From: Kingdonia uniflora
Lineage: Eukaryota; Streptophyta; Magnoliopsida; Ranunculales; Circaeasteraceae
Reading direction: 5' to 3'
DNA: 64,000 nt
Assembly (NCBI GenBank): GCA_014058105.1
Contig: JACGCM010001798.1
Span: 1,550,001 to 1,614,000, forward strand
This document shows, in pieces, positions 45,481-56,269 of this stretch. The notes under the pieces are model-generated. The model ran no database searches. It worked only from the letters and a program-made list of their open reading frames with translations, and was not told the DNA's origin. Numbering within the stretch: position 1 is the first letter of the stretch; every line of letters begins with the position of its first letter. Made by a program: the position numbers and the translations under genes.

Positions 45481-46473
45481 TTCTAGACACGAAATGAAAC
45501 CAATACCAAATATGGATGTTTCATAACCAGCTTACAAACATAAAAGAGAAGAAAAGAAAATAAGAAAAGATTTTAGGAAAACAAATAATACCTTATTCGT
45601 CGACCGGAATTGAAGGTCTCCGCAATTCCATCGGGGGTTGATGGTATGCTTCTTTTGCTGTCATCTAAACCAGAATTGCCTTTTGATCCTGTAGTTGCAT
45701 CAGTACAAGTGATGTATCACGGTTTTCACGACCTTGTGCGTATACTTAGAGAGTGGCATCTCAGTTGATCTATTATGGTTTTCATGACCTCGCGCATATA
45801 CGTAGAGAGTGGCATCTCTCTCTTGAACGACCAAGTTGACACCATTCTCTCCACGTTTCTTTTCTTTTCTTTTTAATAATTGATGTAATAGGGTAATGGG
45901 GTTACTGCTGGAGAAGGTCTCCTTAGTTTAAACCTAATGTTAGTAGAATTAGGGTTAGAAGCTTCCTACTTCTATAAAAGCCTTATTAGATTAGTTTTCT
46001 GGGACTGTTATTTTGAATTATTTTTGGTTTTAGGGTTATTTGATTATTCAATAAGAGAAAGTTTAGAGTTATTGGTATTTCTTCAATCTCTTTAGTTACA
46101 TCAACAAGAGTTACCTCCCTACACCCACATGAATATATTGCTCGCAGATAGGAAGCAGCAATTTGAAAGTTACCAAAATAACTACTGATATGGTCTGTTA
46201 AAGAATAGTGTACTTTAAAGCTCAATTTGTTTTCGTTAGAGTTGATATAAAAAAATCGCATTTAGGTAGATAGACTTACCAACACAAGCTTTTGATCAGA
46301 GCAACACCGCCGGTTTATCAGTACCGCAGGTAACGTCTAATAAGCAAGTATTTTGTATTTTACTCCAAGGGGTTTTGAGGCAGTTTTTGCCTGTGGAACC
46401 TTGGTTCAACTGCTCCAACCATTACAGCACTGAACATTGCACTATGAAAGTCGAACGTGAATATCTTCCGTGA
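45481..46473. other. Intergenic DNA with a local tandem duplication and LTR-like fragment
   Basis: A unit of about 57 bp containing GTTTTCATGACC and TAGAGAGTGGCATCTC occurs twice (about 45716-45772 and 45773-45825). Further right, TTCTATAAAAGCCTTATTAG (45970-45989) looks like a retroelement promoter with a downstream ATTCAATAAGAG signal, but LTR ends could not be fixed. No coding gene. Confidence 0.4.
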
Positions 46474-46478
46474 GATGT

Positions 46479-47289
46479 TGTCACGGCCCAGCCCGGGACC
46501 GCCTCTACAGTTCCCGGAGTGCAGCGGAATAAGGGACTGTGCGGCGTACGCGGACGCGCAGTCGGCGTGTACCAGCCTTCTTCACGGGCGCGGCGCGCCA
46601 GTAGCATACAACCCACGGATGCTAGAGCGACATCCGGATAATCCTGGATACTCGTGAGGGGTCATCGAATGTGTATTCGGTATAGGCAACAACGCTGAAG
46701 GTTCCCTCAATAATCCCTACAGCGTAATCTCTCGCGACGCGCGCGAGGTACGGAAAGCACACCTGTCCTGTAGCGGATCAGGGTAGCTCAATATGCCGGG
46801 CTCCAGATAAAGGACTCATATCTCAAGGGGCGACGAGCCTGGACTATGTATATTGTCCATCTGTAAGGGGCGGTGCGTCTCGGATAGCCCGCGGGGCATA
46901 GCGGCGCCATATGAAGCCCTTTATTGAAAACCGGCCCGCATTGCGAGGCAATGTCCCCTAGCCTTCCCTAGGCCTAGGAGAACTCATAACTATCCCTTGT
47001 AGATAGTCCATGAGCCGGGGCCCTTGATGACCAAGCATTAAAGCTCTTTTAGTCATGGGGAGGATCGGACCAAGGTTCCTCCTTAATATAGCTACTAAGT
47101 AAATAGTCAACTTCCAAAAGGAAACATTAAAACATGAGATGAAGCGTACTGGACCTTTTCGCCCCCTTAACTGAATCCAATTGCGACGAAACTTGGCGTG
47201 GAGCTATATTAGGATATAGAGAACAAATACATTCGGACATAACTCAAAACGCTCGGGTGGATTTGGCCGGCGTTCGGTAGGTCGTCACA
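46479..47289 (-). mobile_element. GC-rich solo LTR with 5 bp target duplication
   Basis: This 811 bp segment starts TGTCACGGCCCAGCCC, ends GTCGTCACA, and is flanked on both sides by GATGT (46474-46478 and 47290-47294). Read on the minus strand it is TGTGACGACC..GGGCTGGGCCGTGACA, the form known from Tekay/Del-like chromovirus LTRs (recalled family knowledge). It is much richer in GC and CpG than its surroundings. With no internal region, it is a solo LTR made by LTR-LTR recombination. The perfect target duplication suggests a fairly recent origin. It ends about 180 bp from the PPR stop codon. Confidence 0.85.
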
Positions 47290-47466
47290 GATGTGGTTCA
47301 AAAGAATCATGGATATATCTCACTTTCTCAATCATTTGTCATGTGTTGGGCACATAACCAAGCCCTTTAATCTGCTGGATCAGCCAGTTCAACGCCAAAT
47401 TAATAAAAATTCAGCCTGATTATGAGTCTTGTTTCTTGCAATAAAAACATGAACCTCTCTATTGAC

Positions 47467-49746
47467 TTAGATCCAAGTATGGCCAGGTTCCTTCGGCACT
47501 TCATTGCAGGTCATTCTCTTCCTCACATCTTCCACATCACCCCACATACCTTTGGATGCTAAAATGTTCGAAAACAAAATGTATGACCCACTATCCTTCG
47601 GATCAAGCAAGATCGCCTTCTCTGCGGCATATTTTCCCATGATAACATCCCCTGCTAAGCTACAAGCACTGAGCAAGCTTCGCCAAACCACTGTCGCGGG
47701 CTCAATTGGCATCCGCTCAATAAACTCCTTGGCTTTGCATAGTTTGCCTGCGCGCCCCAAAAGAGCAACCACACAAGCATAATGTTCCATTCCTGGATCA
47801 ACCCCAAATTCTGAAATCATCGAGTCAAAGTGACGAAGACCACTCTCCACAAGGCCCACGTGACTACAAGCAGAGAGCACACCAACAAACGTAACATAGT
47901 TGGGTACTATCCCTTCGGCACGCATCCGATCAAACATTTGAAGAGCTTCTTCGGCATGCCCGTGCTGCGCATATCTTGAAATTATGGAGTTCCAACATAC
48001 AACATCTTTTTGGTCTTCGGTATTGAACATTTTTTGAGCCTCTTCAATACTACCACATTTTGCATACAAATCTACAAGGGCATTAGTAATGAAGGGCTCC
48101 AGGTCTAGACCAATCTTGATAAGCTGGCTATGGAACTGTTGTCCATGTGCCAGACTTGCCATGTTACTAGCAACAGTGACAAGTGCAACGAACGTGAATT
48201 CGTTAGGTTTCATTCTCAAACGCTGTAATTCTAAGAAGATTCGGAAGGCATCCTCGGCTTTCGTATTTAGGGTATATCCAAAAATCATGGCATTCCATAC
48301 TACAATATCTTTTTCATTCATCTCGTCAAACACGAGCCTTGCATCCTTAGCACAAAAACACTTGGAATAAACATCCACTAGTGCACTACCAGCATAAAGG
48401 TCTAAAGAAAATCCAAATTTTATAATAAGCCCATGGATTTGTTTGCTCAAGTCTATAGTGGACAATGAAGCCGACACCCCGAGAAGACTAACAAATGTCA
48501 AGAGGCTTGGATGAATAGATGAGAGCCTCATTTCGTGAAAAATATTCAACGCTTCATAAAACATATCCCCTCTTGCATAACCTTCCATCATAGCATTGTA
48601 AGAGACCACATTGCATTCAGTCATGACATCAAGACTTCTTCTCGCATCTTTCAGAAAACCACATTTAGCGTACATGTCTATCAAACCATTTTTCACAAAT
48701 TCATTTGATTCAAGGTTTGCTTTGACACTATACGCATGGACTTGTCTACCGTGTTCTAAAGCTTGAAGTGAACCACAAGAACTCAAAATGCTAGTACAAG
48801 CAAACCCATCACCCCTCCATCCAAGTCGGTTCATCGCAGAGAACAGTTCCATTGCATCCCAATCATAAGAATTCTGCATGTACCCAGCTATCATTGTAGT
48901 CCACGAAACAATGTTCTTCACACTCATCTGATCAAATAGTTTTCGCCCATCTCTTACTCGACCACACTTCGAGTACAAGTCTATAAGTACATTAATCACC
49001 GAAATATCCAACTTCGTTTCATTCCTCAACACGTAACCATGTATTTGCTTGCCACCTTCAAGAAACCCCAGCATTGAACATGCACTTACCACACTCGATA
49101 TAACGTACCTATCAGCAACCACACCCCCAGTTTCCCTCATTTCGCTAAACAATCGCAACGAAACATCACTCCTTCCACTTTGAGAATACCCTGCGATAAT
49201 AGCAGTCCACGTCACCGAATTCTTTACCGGTAACCCAACAAAAACACACCATGCATCTCTTATATCCCCATTCCCATTCTTCGAATAAAAATCAATCAAC
49301 GAAGTACCCACAAACACATCTTCATCAAACCCAATCTTAACGCTAACCCCATGAACTTGAGTACCCAGTTTCACCCATTTTAACTGCGTACAACCTCTCA
49401 TAACACTAGCTAAGATAAACTCGTTAGGACTCCCATTTGAACATACCCGAAACCTCGAGAAAAACACTAGTGCTTCATGAGCATGGTTATGTTGGGTATA
49501 CATAGAAATCATAGAAGACCAAGTGACTAAGTTTCTTTCAGTCATTTGTTCGAACACTTGTCTTGCATCCATTAAAGAATCAGATTTCGAATAGGAATGT
49601 AGGAGAGTGTTGGTTAAAAAAATGTCTGATTGAAACCCAGACACTATAATCTTGCCATGAATCTTCTTGTAATAGTAGAAATCATGGGGTTTTGTTAAAA
49701 CTCGCGATTGTAATAGTTGCGCGAATTCGCGTCGTAAAGGGTTCAT
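47467..49746 (-). CDS. PLS-class pentatricopeptide repeat protein, At4g39530-like, truncated before the E+ tail
   Basis: PPR proteins of this type bind organellar RNA in a sequence-specific way, and E-class members act in RNA editing. The intronless frame has 759 codons of P-L-S repeats (IFLTNTLLHSYSKSDSLMDA, RNLVTWSSMISMYTQHNHAH, EFVKNGLIDMYAKCGFLKDA, NYVTFVGVLSACSHVGLVES), then an E domain (CVVALLGRAGKL, ATVVWRSLLSACS, GSYILFSNILASKGMW). Repeat order and wording agree with Arabidopsis At4g39530. In-frame TGA and TAA codons just upstream fix the start region. The basic N-terminus MNPLRREFAQLLQSRVL could be a targeting peptide. The frame ends GHTWI at a TAA, but codons beyond it still read VNREVHVFIARNKTHNQAE, the usual next segment, so the tail is cut by a nonsense codon. 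Confidence 0.9.
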   Translation of the reverse strand: MNPLRREFAQLLQSRVLTKPHDFYYYKKIHGKIIVSGFQSDIFLTNTLLHSYSKSDSLMDARQVFEQMTERNLVTWSSMISMYTQHNHAHEALVFFSRFRVCSNGSPNEFILASVMRGCTQLKWVKLGTQVHGVSVKIGFDEDVFVGTSLIDFYSKNGNGDIRDAWCVFVGLPVKNSVTWTAIIAGYSQSGRSDVSLRLFSEMRETGGVVADRYVISSVVSACSMLGFLEGGKQIHGYVLRNETKLDISVINVLIDLYSKCGRVRDGRKLFDQMSVKNIVSWTTMIAGYMQNSYDWDAMELFSAMNRLGWRGDGFACTSILSSCGSLQALEHGRQVHAYSVKANLESNEFVKNGLIDMYAKCGFLKDARRSLDVMTECNVVSYNAMMEGYARGDMFYEALNIFHEMRLSSIHPSLLTFVSLLGVSASLSTIDLSKQIHGLIIKFGFSLDLYAGSALVDVYSKCFCAKDARLVFDEMNEKDIVVWNAMIFGYTLNTKAEDAFRIFLELQRLRMKPNEFTFVALVTVASNMASLAHGQQFHSQLIKIGLDLEPFITNALVDLYAKCGSIEEAQKMFNTEDQKDVVCWNSIISRYAQHGHAEEALQMFDRMRAEGIVPNYVTFVGVLSACSHVGLVESGLRHFDSMISEFGVDPGMEHYACVVALLGRAGKLCKAKEFIERMPIEPATVVWRSLLSACSLAGDVIMGKYAAEKAILLDPKDSGSYILFSNILASKGMWGDVEDVRKRMTCNEVPKEPGHTWI

Positions 49747-50294
49747 GAGTTGTTATCAGTTGTGTTGGTAATGAGAAAACAACATGCTAGTATATCTTTG
49801 CTGTTCGGAAACGACCAGAGATGGTGGCAATGGTAGTAGCACAGGACAAGAAGAATAAAGAAAGAGGGGGGAGATGCAGAAACAGACCGGACAGACATAA
49901 ACTTGTAACATATTTTTTTTTTTTTTGAACTTGCCTATGGTAAAAACACTTTTACAATCTTTAAAACATAAGTTCGACCAGCTCAAAAGAAAACAACATT
50001 CCACAAACATGACTATATTATTCGCCATTTCTCTCTACCATTCCTCTCCAAAGAGGTCCAAACCACCATCCGATTCATCTCATTCCACATTGTCGACAAT
50101 AAGGATAATCTTTAAATCCTTGCCGACAAAAAAACAACAACACATCAACATACAAAAACGACGTAAAATTTCTAAAAATGACAGTTATTGATGCAATGTT
50201 TTCCCACCTAAAGTAGTTGAGTGCTCTCTGATGGGTGAGAGAGCTCCACGCCCTTTGAAATAATAAAATTTTATTTCTCTCTTTGCTTTAAAAC

Positions 50295-50325
<31 letters not shown>

Positions 50326-50337
50326 CAAGAAACAAGA
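49747..50337. promoter_or_regulatory. Shared 591 bp spacer of divergent PPR and ABCI20-like genes
   Basis: The PPR gene starts leftward at 49746 and the ABCI20-like gene rightward at 50338, so both promoters must lie in or near this spacer. A T-run (49911-49926) and a CT microsatellite (50299-50325), 13 bases before the ABCI20-like start codon, stand out. CT runs in plant 5' leaders near start codons are common. No TATA box could be assigned with confidence. Confidence 0.5.
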
Positions 50338-52899
50338 ATGGCGGAAAAACTCAATCCAACAATAGAGATAACCAATCTCAGATTCACATATCCTGGCATT
50401 GACGGACACCCTCCGCCGGGTTCGACCCCTCTGATCGACGTATTCACGCTGTCGCTTAATGCAGGAGAGCGGTGTCTTCTAGTTGGATCTAATGGAGCTG
50501 GTTTGTTCTATGTTAATGTGTATTTGTTTTGATTTGAAATTGAAATGGGGTTGGTTTTGAGTAATGGGGTTGGTTTGATTTATAGGAAAGACGACGATTT
50601 TGAAGATATTGGGAGGGAAGCATATGGTGGACCCAAGTATGGTGAGGGTGCTTAGGAGATCAGCATTTCATGATACAGCGCTGACGTCGTCTGGGGATCT
50701 TTGTTATCTTGGCGGAGAGGTTTGTTTTGTTCCCCATGTTTTATTGATTGGTATATCTTATTTGGTTTAGAATTTTAGATATTGCTCTATTGTATTTGAG
50801 ATGCAAATGCAATGTGGTAAAAGGTATTAGACTCTGGGTTATAACTTATAATTAAACCTTTGCGTATAGTTTTTTCAGTCATTTTTTGATCATTTGAACA
50901 TGGTGTGTTAAGATTTTAAACTAGAAGAAGTTTACTGTAATAGAGGTTGGTTTATTTGAGTTGGGTTCAAAGCGTTGCTAAATTATGCTTGATGTATTGC
51001 GGTTAACGGATCTGCTATTATCCGTGAAAGAGATATGTGAATTGTTTCTACTATAGCATCTAAAATGATAAATGACTGAAGACTCCTTAGCATTGTTCAG
51101 TTGAGTTAAATATGGCAGGACTGATTAAGCCTTTTAACTATGTGGGTAGGGTGTGAAGGGCATAACATAGCTATCTTCTGGTTTATTTGGTAGACTAAGG
51201 GATTAGTGGGCGCTGCCTATACTTCCGAAACCTAACTTGATCTGATCATTCACCCATCCAGAGATAATATGAAAAACCCGGCTTTGAGTATTTACATGAC
51301 CGTTTTTTTGTGGACTACATGTCAAGACACATCACTTTGTTCCGTGGTCGAGAATGATAGGAATCTTCGATAAAAACAAATCATTTTTATTTAATAAACG
51401 AGTTTAACGTTCTTCTGCAGTGGAAGCGAGATGTTGCTTTTGCTGGGTTTGAGGTGCCAATACAAATGGATATTTCTGCGGAGAAAATGATATTTGGGGT
51501 ACCAGGAATTGACCCTCAACGAAGAGATGAACTTATAAAGGTACAACACACTCTTCACAATGGGAATTCTTGCTCAAAAGCTTAAATCTGTGTGTGTTTC
51601 GTAGTCTTCTCAGTTATTTCGTTACATTTGGCGGAATGCTTAACCACCTTTGGGAATTATTTGATCCATGCTTCTAGTTTGATAGGAAGAATAATTTAGT
51701 AGATTAGCACTGACCCACTTATGTGAACATAGATTATAGTTGAACAAAATATACCTGTTTATCGATTTATCCCTTGCCAATTGCTAGGGATGCAGGTTCT
51801 TTTTTCTGTCGTTATATGATTAGTAATCATGTGAGCTTATAAACAATTTATCTTATTATTTTTCAGGCTTATATGCGTAGTGATACTTATATTATGCTTG
51901 TTGGTGGTATAGGTGTTAGATATTGATATGTCATGGAGAATGCACAAGTCTTCTGATGGTCAAAGAAGGCGTGTACAAATTTGTATAGGTCTACTAAAGC
52001 CATATAAGGTTTTTCCTATGTCTATTGTTTGATGTTCATGTTATTTTCAACATGTAGTTGCCCATTATCTACGTGTTTAATGTTTATATAAAGAAACAGA
52101 AATGTTTATATACAAAATGCTTTAATTATGTAGGTTCTTCTTCTTGATGAGATCACTGTTGACCTTGACGTGCTAGCAAGAGCTGATCTTCTAAAATTCC
52201 TTAAAAAAGAATGTGTAGAACGAGGTGCCACCATTATTTATGCGACCCACATATTCGATGGTCTTGAGGATTGGCCTTCACATCTTGTATGATTCTCGTT
52301 TCTTTTGATTTGATTTGTCTTTCAGAAGACTTTAGATGGTTATCATCACTTCTCTTTCTATTATGTTCAGGTTTATGTTGCTCACGGTAAGCTGCAACTA
52401 GCAATGCCAATGGAGAAAGTAAAGGAGATTAGCAACTTATCTTTGATGGTTAGTCTTTTCTTTTTCAGAGGCCAAATCTATTTCCATGAATGACTTCATT
52501 TAGAGAGATTAGTACAGCAAACTTTGGTTTATATGAATTTCTCCCATCAAACGACTTAGCTATAAAGAGATTTGGCTGCTTCTCAAAGGAATTCTATCCT
52601 ATTTGCTGTGTCACCTTGTGGAATTTTTTTTGTTCTATCACTGACATCTTCTATTTAATTTGAATCCGTAGAGAACGGTAGAGAGTTGGCTAAGAAAAGA
52701 GAGAGATGAGAATCGGAAAATACGAAAAGAGAGAAAGGCAAGTAGTCTTTCCGAATTTGAAAAGAAAATCGATGGCACCCGAGTGATTGGAGATCCCGCT
52801 CGTGCCTTAAACAACGGTTGGGCAGCAGGAAGACTACACTCCACCGTGAAAGGAGAGGAGAATTTCGTCCTCAGTTCAAATCGTGTTCTGAGGGGCTAA
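50338..52899 (+). CDS. ABCI20: ABC transporter I family ATPase, ABCI20-like
   Basis: This is a soluble ATP-binding-cassette protein of the plant ABCI19/20/21 group, reported as ER-associated and linked to cytokinin responses, with no membrane segments. Seven exons fit GT-AG borders and phase: 50338-50500, 50586-50719, 51421-51540, 51913-52008, 52134-52286, 52371-52448, 52672-52899. They give 323 codons, close to AtABCI20 (about 328). Walker A GSNGAGKT is residues 50-57 (split by intron 1), the signature-like [12 protein letters not shown] about 152-163, Walker B VLLLDE 172-177, and the H-loop His is 210 (YATHIFDG). The tail has a charged helix [16 protein letters not shown] and the family ending [23 protein letters not shown]. 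Paralogue choice within ABCI19/20/21 rests on length. Complete and intact. Confidence 0.93.
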
Positions 52900-53454
52900 C
52901 TGCTTAGATCTATAAATAAATAAAAACTCTTGCATTGTTGTTCACAGTGATTGAAGTTTTGATAGAGTAGATAATAATAACAAAGATTTCGTGCATTGAA
53001 TTGTAGAGTGTAATACAGTTTGGGCATTGTTAATTTTAGCGCAACCCCATTGAATTTGTTTGTATTTTTTCTTTTCTTTTCTTTTTGTGAACTTGTAAAA
53101 GTTTTTCCACAAATAATTAGTCTGTATTAATCAAAATGCCTGGTAAGTTTATACTGTTATCTTGCAGTTTTCTACTCTGTGATTAAACATTACTTTACAC
53201 AATGCCAACTTCTTTCTTCTTGTTGCATCTGCTTCAGGAGCCAAAAACACTCTCTTACTGATGGAATCAAGCGGGTTTTCTCGGGTATACTTAAACAGTT
53301 AAACTACCTCTGATATTAGAGACCACTGACCACTGACCACTGACCCTAATAGCATCTCCTATGAATTATGAGACTAGGAATGTAAATTTCAGATATTGAT
53401 GTTTTTGTTTCGAACTAAAGATATCAGATAATCGTCTACTAGAAACATGGTAAC
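52900..53454. other. 3' flank of the ABCI20-like gene
   Basis: This is a likely 3' UTR followed by intergenic DNA. CACTGACC is repeated three times near 53322-53345 and lies just before the LTR at 53455. No gene was seen. Confidence 0.5.
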
Positions 53455-54021
53455 TGTAGTGGCCTATTCCGGATCTCGAACTTAAGCCTCATCTTCGACC
53501 ATCATATATTTACTCGACCTCATCAACATACGATTATGTGGCACAACTACAAAGAAGAGTTTACTTATCATTCTCGACCTCTACATCAACAGCTCGATTC
53601 AACAAGCACTCCGTCATTAATGAAGCCGTTACAAAACAAAAGGATCAACCGCTACGCAATCAGTTCAAAGACATATCAAATCCGTATTGTAACGTTCATC
53701 ATTAAGAATAATAATGGTCGTCAAACGGTCATATTATAAGACCTATAAATAAGACTAGAGAACTACAGATTAAGGATAGAGAATTCTACCCAAAAACTCT
53801 ACAGAGAACTATCCAAAGCGATCTTTGTAATATCTTGCCATCATCAATAATATCACTTTTCAAAATCTTCAAGAGAGGTCGTGGTTTTTAACCTATTCAA
53901 AGGTTTTTCACGCTAAATCCCGTGTTAGCAATTACTTGATAGCGCTCTAATTATCTTTGGTATGAGAGACTGAGTTCGATATAAGAAATTAGGTTCTTAC
54001 ATTTGGCGTCGTCTGTGGGAA
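53455..54021 (+). mobile_element. 5' LTR and primer site of plus-strand Tat element
   Basis: The LTR is 53455-54001 (TGTAGTGG..TTCTTACA), followed at once by TTTGGCGTCGTCTGTGGGAA, the putative primer site. A TATA-like CCTATAAATAAG lies at 53742-53753. The stretch GGTTTTTCACGCTAAATCCC near 53903-53922 is the inverted match of the LTRs at 120-699 and 17594-18378, showing that all three belong to one family. The 3' LTR would be to the right of the window because another element is nested in it. Confidence 0.85.
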
Positions 54022-54179
54022 CGAAGCAGTTAGCCACAGTTCTCAGATACAGATGATACTTACTCTCTTCAAATGTAGCTTCCAGAACATAATGCCCCTG
54101 TTAGCCCAGCAGAAGGAAGCGCGCCTCACTAGCGGAATTGTGGGCCACTCTAAACTCCAAGATAGAAAGATGAGCCTTT

Positions 54180-55260
54180 CTGGAACAACAACTGGTAGAT
54201 GTGCGAGATGCGTTGAAAGTTCTGCAAGGACAACAAATTGCAGCCCATAAGAACAAAGACTCGCTGCCAGCCACCTCACGAGTTTCTGTTCGGGACAGGC
54301 TGGGACCTCGAGGCAACAACCAAGGAATTGATACTCGATCCGATCATAATCAGTTGAGGGTCGAACCCGTATAGATACCGGGAGTCCGACAAGAAGTTTA
54401 TGACGTTCCCGCTGAAGTCAGGCAAGCAGAGGACCCGCATCGTGGAAGAGTTTGCATTCCTGCACGCGAACGACTAAGTAAAGGAAGTGACGTCAAACCA
54501 TCACAGCTCGTCAGTACGTGACTCAAGAACATGTATAAAAACGCATCAAAGAATAATTTAAAGCTCAGATTCAAACCGCCAAAGGCATCCATAGCAGAAT
54601 ACAGAAAAGCCCGATTGCTCAGGATCTATTGAACAACGAGGTTCCCACCGGTTTCCACACCCCAAAAATTCAAAAGTACGAGAGAACTGATCCCGTGGAA
54701 TACGTCCAAGAATTTTAGAACGCTTTAGGCTTGCATTCTACATCAAACCACATTTTATGTTATCTCTTTCCTACCAGCCTCTAGGGTGAACCATTACGAT
54801 GGTTCCACTCACTACAAGAAGGATCCATTCGCACATTCGAACAGTTGTGAAAACTTTTCGTCAAGAACTACTCGCACAACATAGACAAAGAGGAAAATAT
54901 ATATTTTTTCAGCCTTAAACAAATGCCAGGAGAGAAGTTGGAATCGTTCACTAAGAAATTCTTGGAGTTGGCCAGAAAGGTAGATCAACTAGATCATAAA
55001 ATTACTATTTCGGCCTTTACAAATGCTTTGCTCATGGATGGTAGAGCAAATGAGCACCTTATTCTCAACAAACCTACGACCCTAGAAGATATGATTGAAA
55101 AAGTAAATGGATATATCGATCTCGAAAGGATGGCATCCAAAAGACAGAAACCCCAGAAGTCAACCTTGACAGGAAGAGATCAATCCACATATCGAGATTT
55201 CAATCGAACTACAGATTCCAGAGGAGATAGAAAATGAACCAAATCTAATGACGATCGACC
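54180..55260 (+). pseudogene. Gag of plus-strand Tat element
   Basis: The N-terminal part reads LEQQLVDVRDALKVLQGQQI and SRVSVRDRLGPRGNNQGID (about 54180-54330), matching gag modules at 17037-17333. The capsid core is degraded by stops (54600-54900). The C-terminal part (54923-55237) is open: MPGEKLESFTKKFLELARKV, LILNKPTTLEDMIEKVNGYI and DLERMASKRQKPQKS, ending in a stop. No zinc knuckle was seen. Confidence 0.78.
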
Positions 55261-55456
55261 TTAGAGAGGTGGTAAGTTACCAAAGCCATGTCTTCCTGAA
55301 TTAATTGTTACAATAGCCAGCTTATATCCCACACTTCAGAAGGACAAATTCTTCCGCAATGCCCAAAACATCAAACCCATTTAAAGCAGACTGTATTGCA
55401 TACACCACAAAGTCCGATATTATGATACAGAACATTACTTTGCTTTACAATGACTT

Positions 55457-56116
55457 TTGAAGTATATCTTTACGGACGGAAGAATGTACGAGTACATTGT
55501 AGACGTTGAAAGCTACAAAAACGGGTGTGACAAGATTAATACTGAGATCGTACAGATAAAAGAAGTAGCAAAGGAAAAACATTTATACCATATCTCCCTC
55601 AGTAATTTTATAGAAACTTGTGCAGTTAACAGGTCGATTCGATTCAAAAGACGACGTCTCGGCCAATGCCAAGATTTGACTATGGTCGATAAAGAAGCCC
55701 GGTTACTTCCCTCGTCTAGTTTTCAACGAACGGGGATCTCCTTCGAGGATTGCGACATTCGCCACGTCAACTTTCCTCACCATGATGCACTCATGATCAT
55801 GTTGAAAATGAGAAATGTCGTACAACATACAATGATGGTAGATACTGGCAGTAGTATCGAACTACTCTTCCAAAGTATGATCGATCAGATGGGACTGGCC
55901 GACAAAGTTCAGCCTAGTGACATTAATATCAGTAGTTTTATTGGCTCCAAAGAAGAACATGTAGGAAAAATTATACTTCCTATTATCGTAGGACCAACAA
56001 CGGTTGGCGTTGTGTTTTACGTTATAAATGCAAAATCCTGTTATTTAGGAATCATGGGACGCTGCTGGCTACACAACATGCGAGTTATCCCATCGACCTA
56101 TCATTTGGCATTATAG
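55457..56116 (+). pseudogene. Protease region of plus-strand Tat element
   Basis: The open frame of 219 codons holds the pre-protease segment YIFTDGRMYEYIVDVESYKN and the retropepsin-like domain: GISFEDCDIRHVNFPHHDAL, VDTGSSIELLF with the catalytic Asp, VGKIILPIIVGPTTVGVVFY and YLGIMGRCWLHNM. This is a well-preserved domain in an otherwise broken pol. Upstream (55240-55456) the frame is interrupted. Confidence 0.82.
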
Positions 56117-56269
56117 TTTAATTGGAATGGCGGCATCTATAAAATTAAAGGCAGTCAGAAGCTAGCTCAAACTTGCAAAAATACTATAACCATCGTGACG
56201 GAACCACCGATACAACAGATCGTATAACAATTACAGAACACTACAGAGATTACTACAGAAAACCAACTA

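Noticed and set aside
45880..46300. Possible second solo LTR with TTCTATAAAAGCC promoter-like sequence
   Set aside because: No paired TG..CA ends or target duplication could be found, so it is mentioned only as an LTR-like fragment in the spacer.
46422..46657. Short frames in the GC-rich 46.5 kb segment looked like an rRNA or bacterial gene
   Set aside because: The segment has LTR ends and a GATGT target duplication. No rRNA landmarks were recognised, and the open frames result from high GC.
47504..48370. Plus-strand frames over the PPR gene
   Set aside because: They are antisense shadows of a long conserved frame, without domains or start context.
54043..54592. Frames in the leader of the Tat element that might be small host genes
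   Set aside because: In another frame this stretch gives the gag N-terminal module shared with two other Tat elements, which explains it fully.
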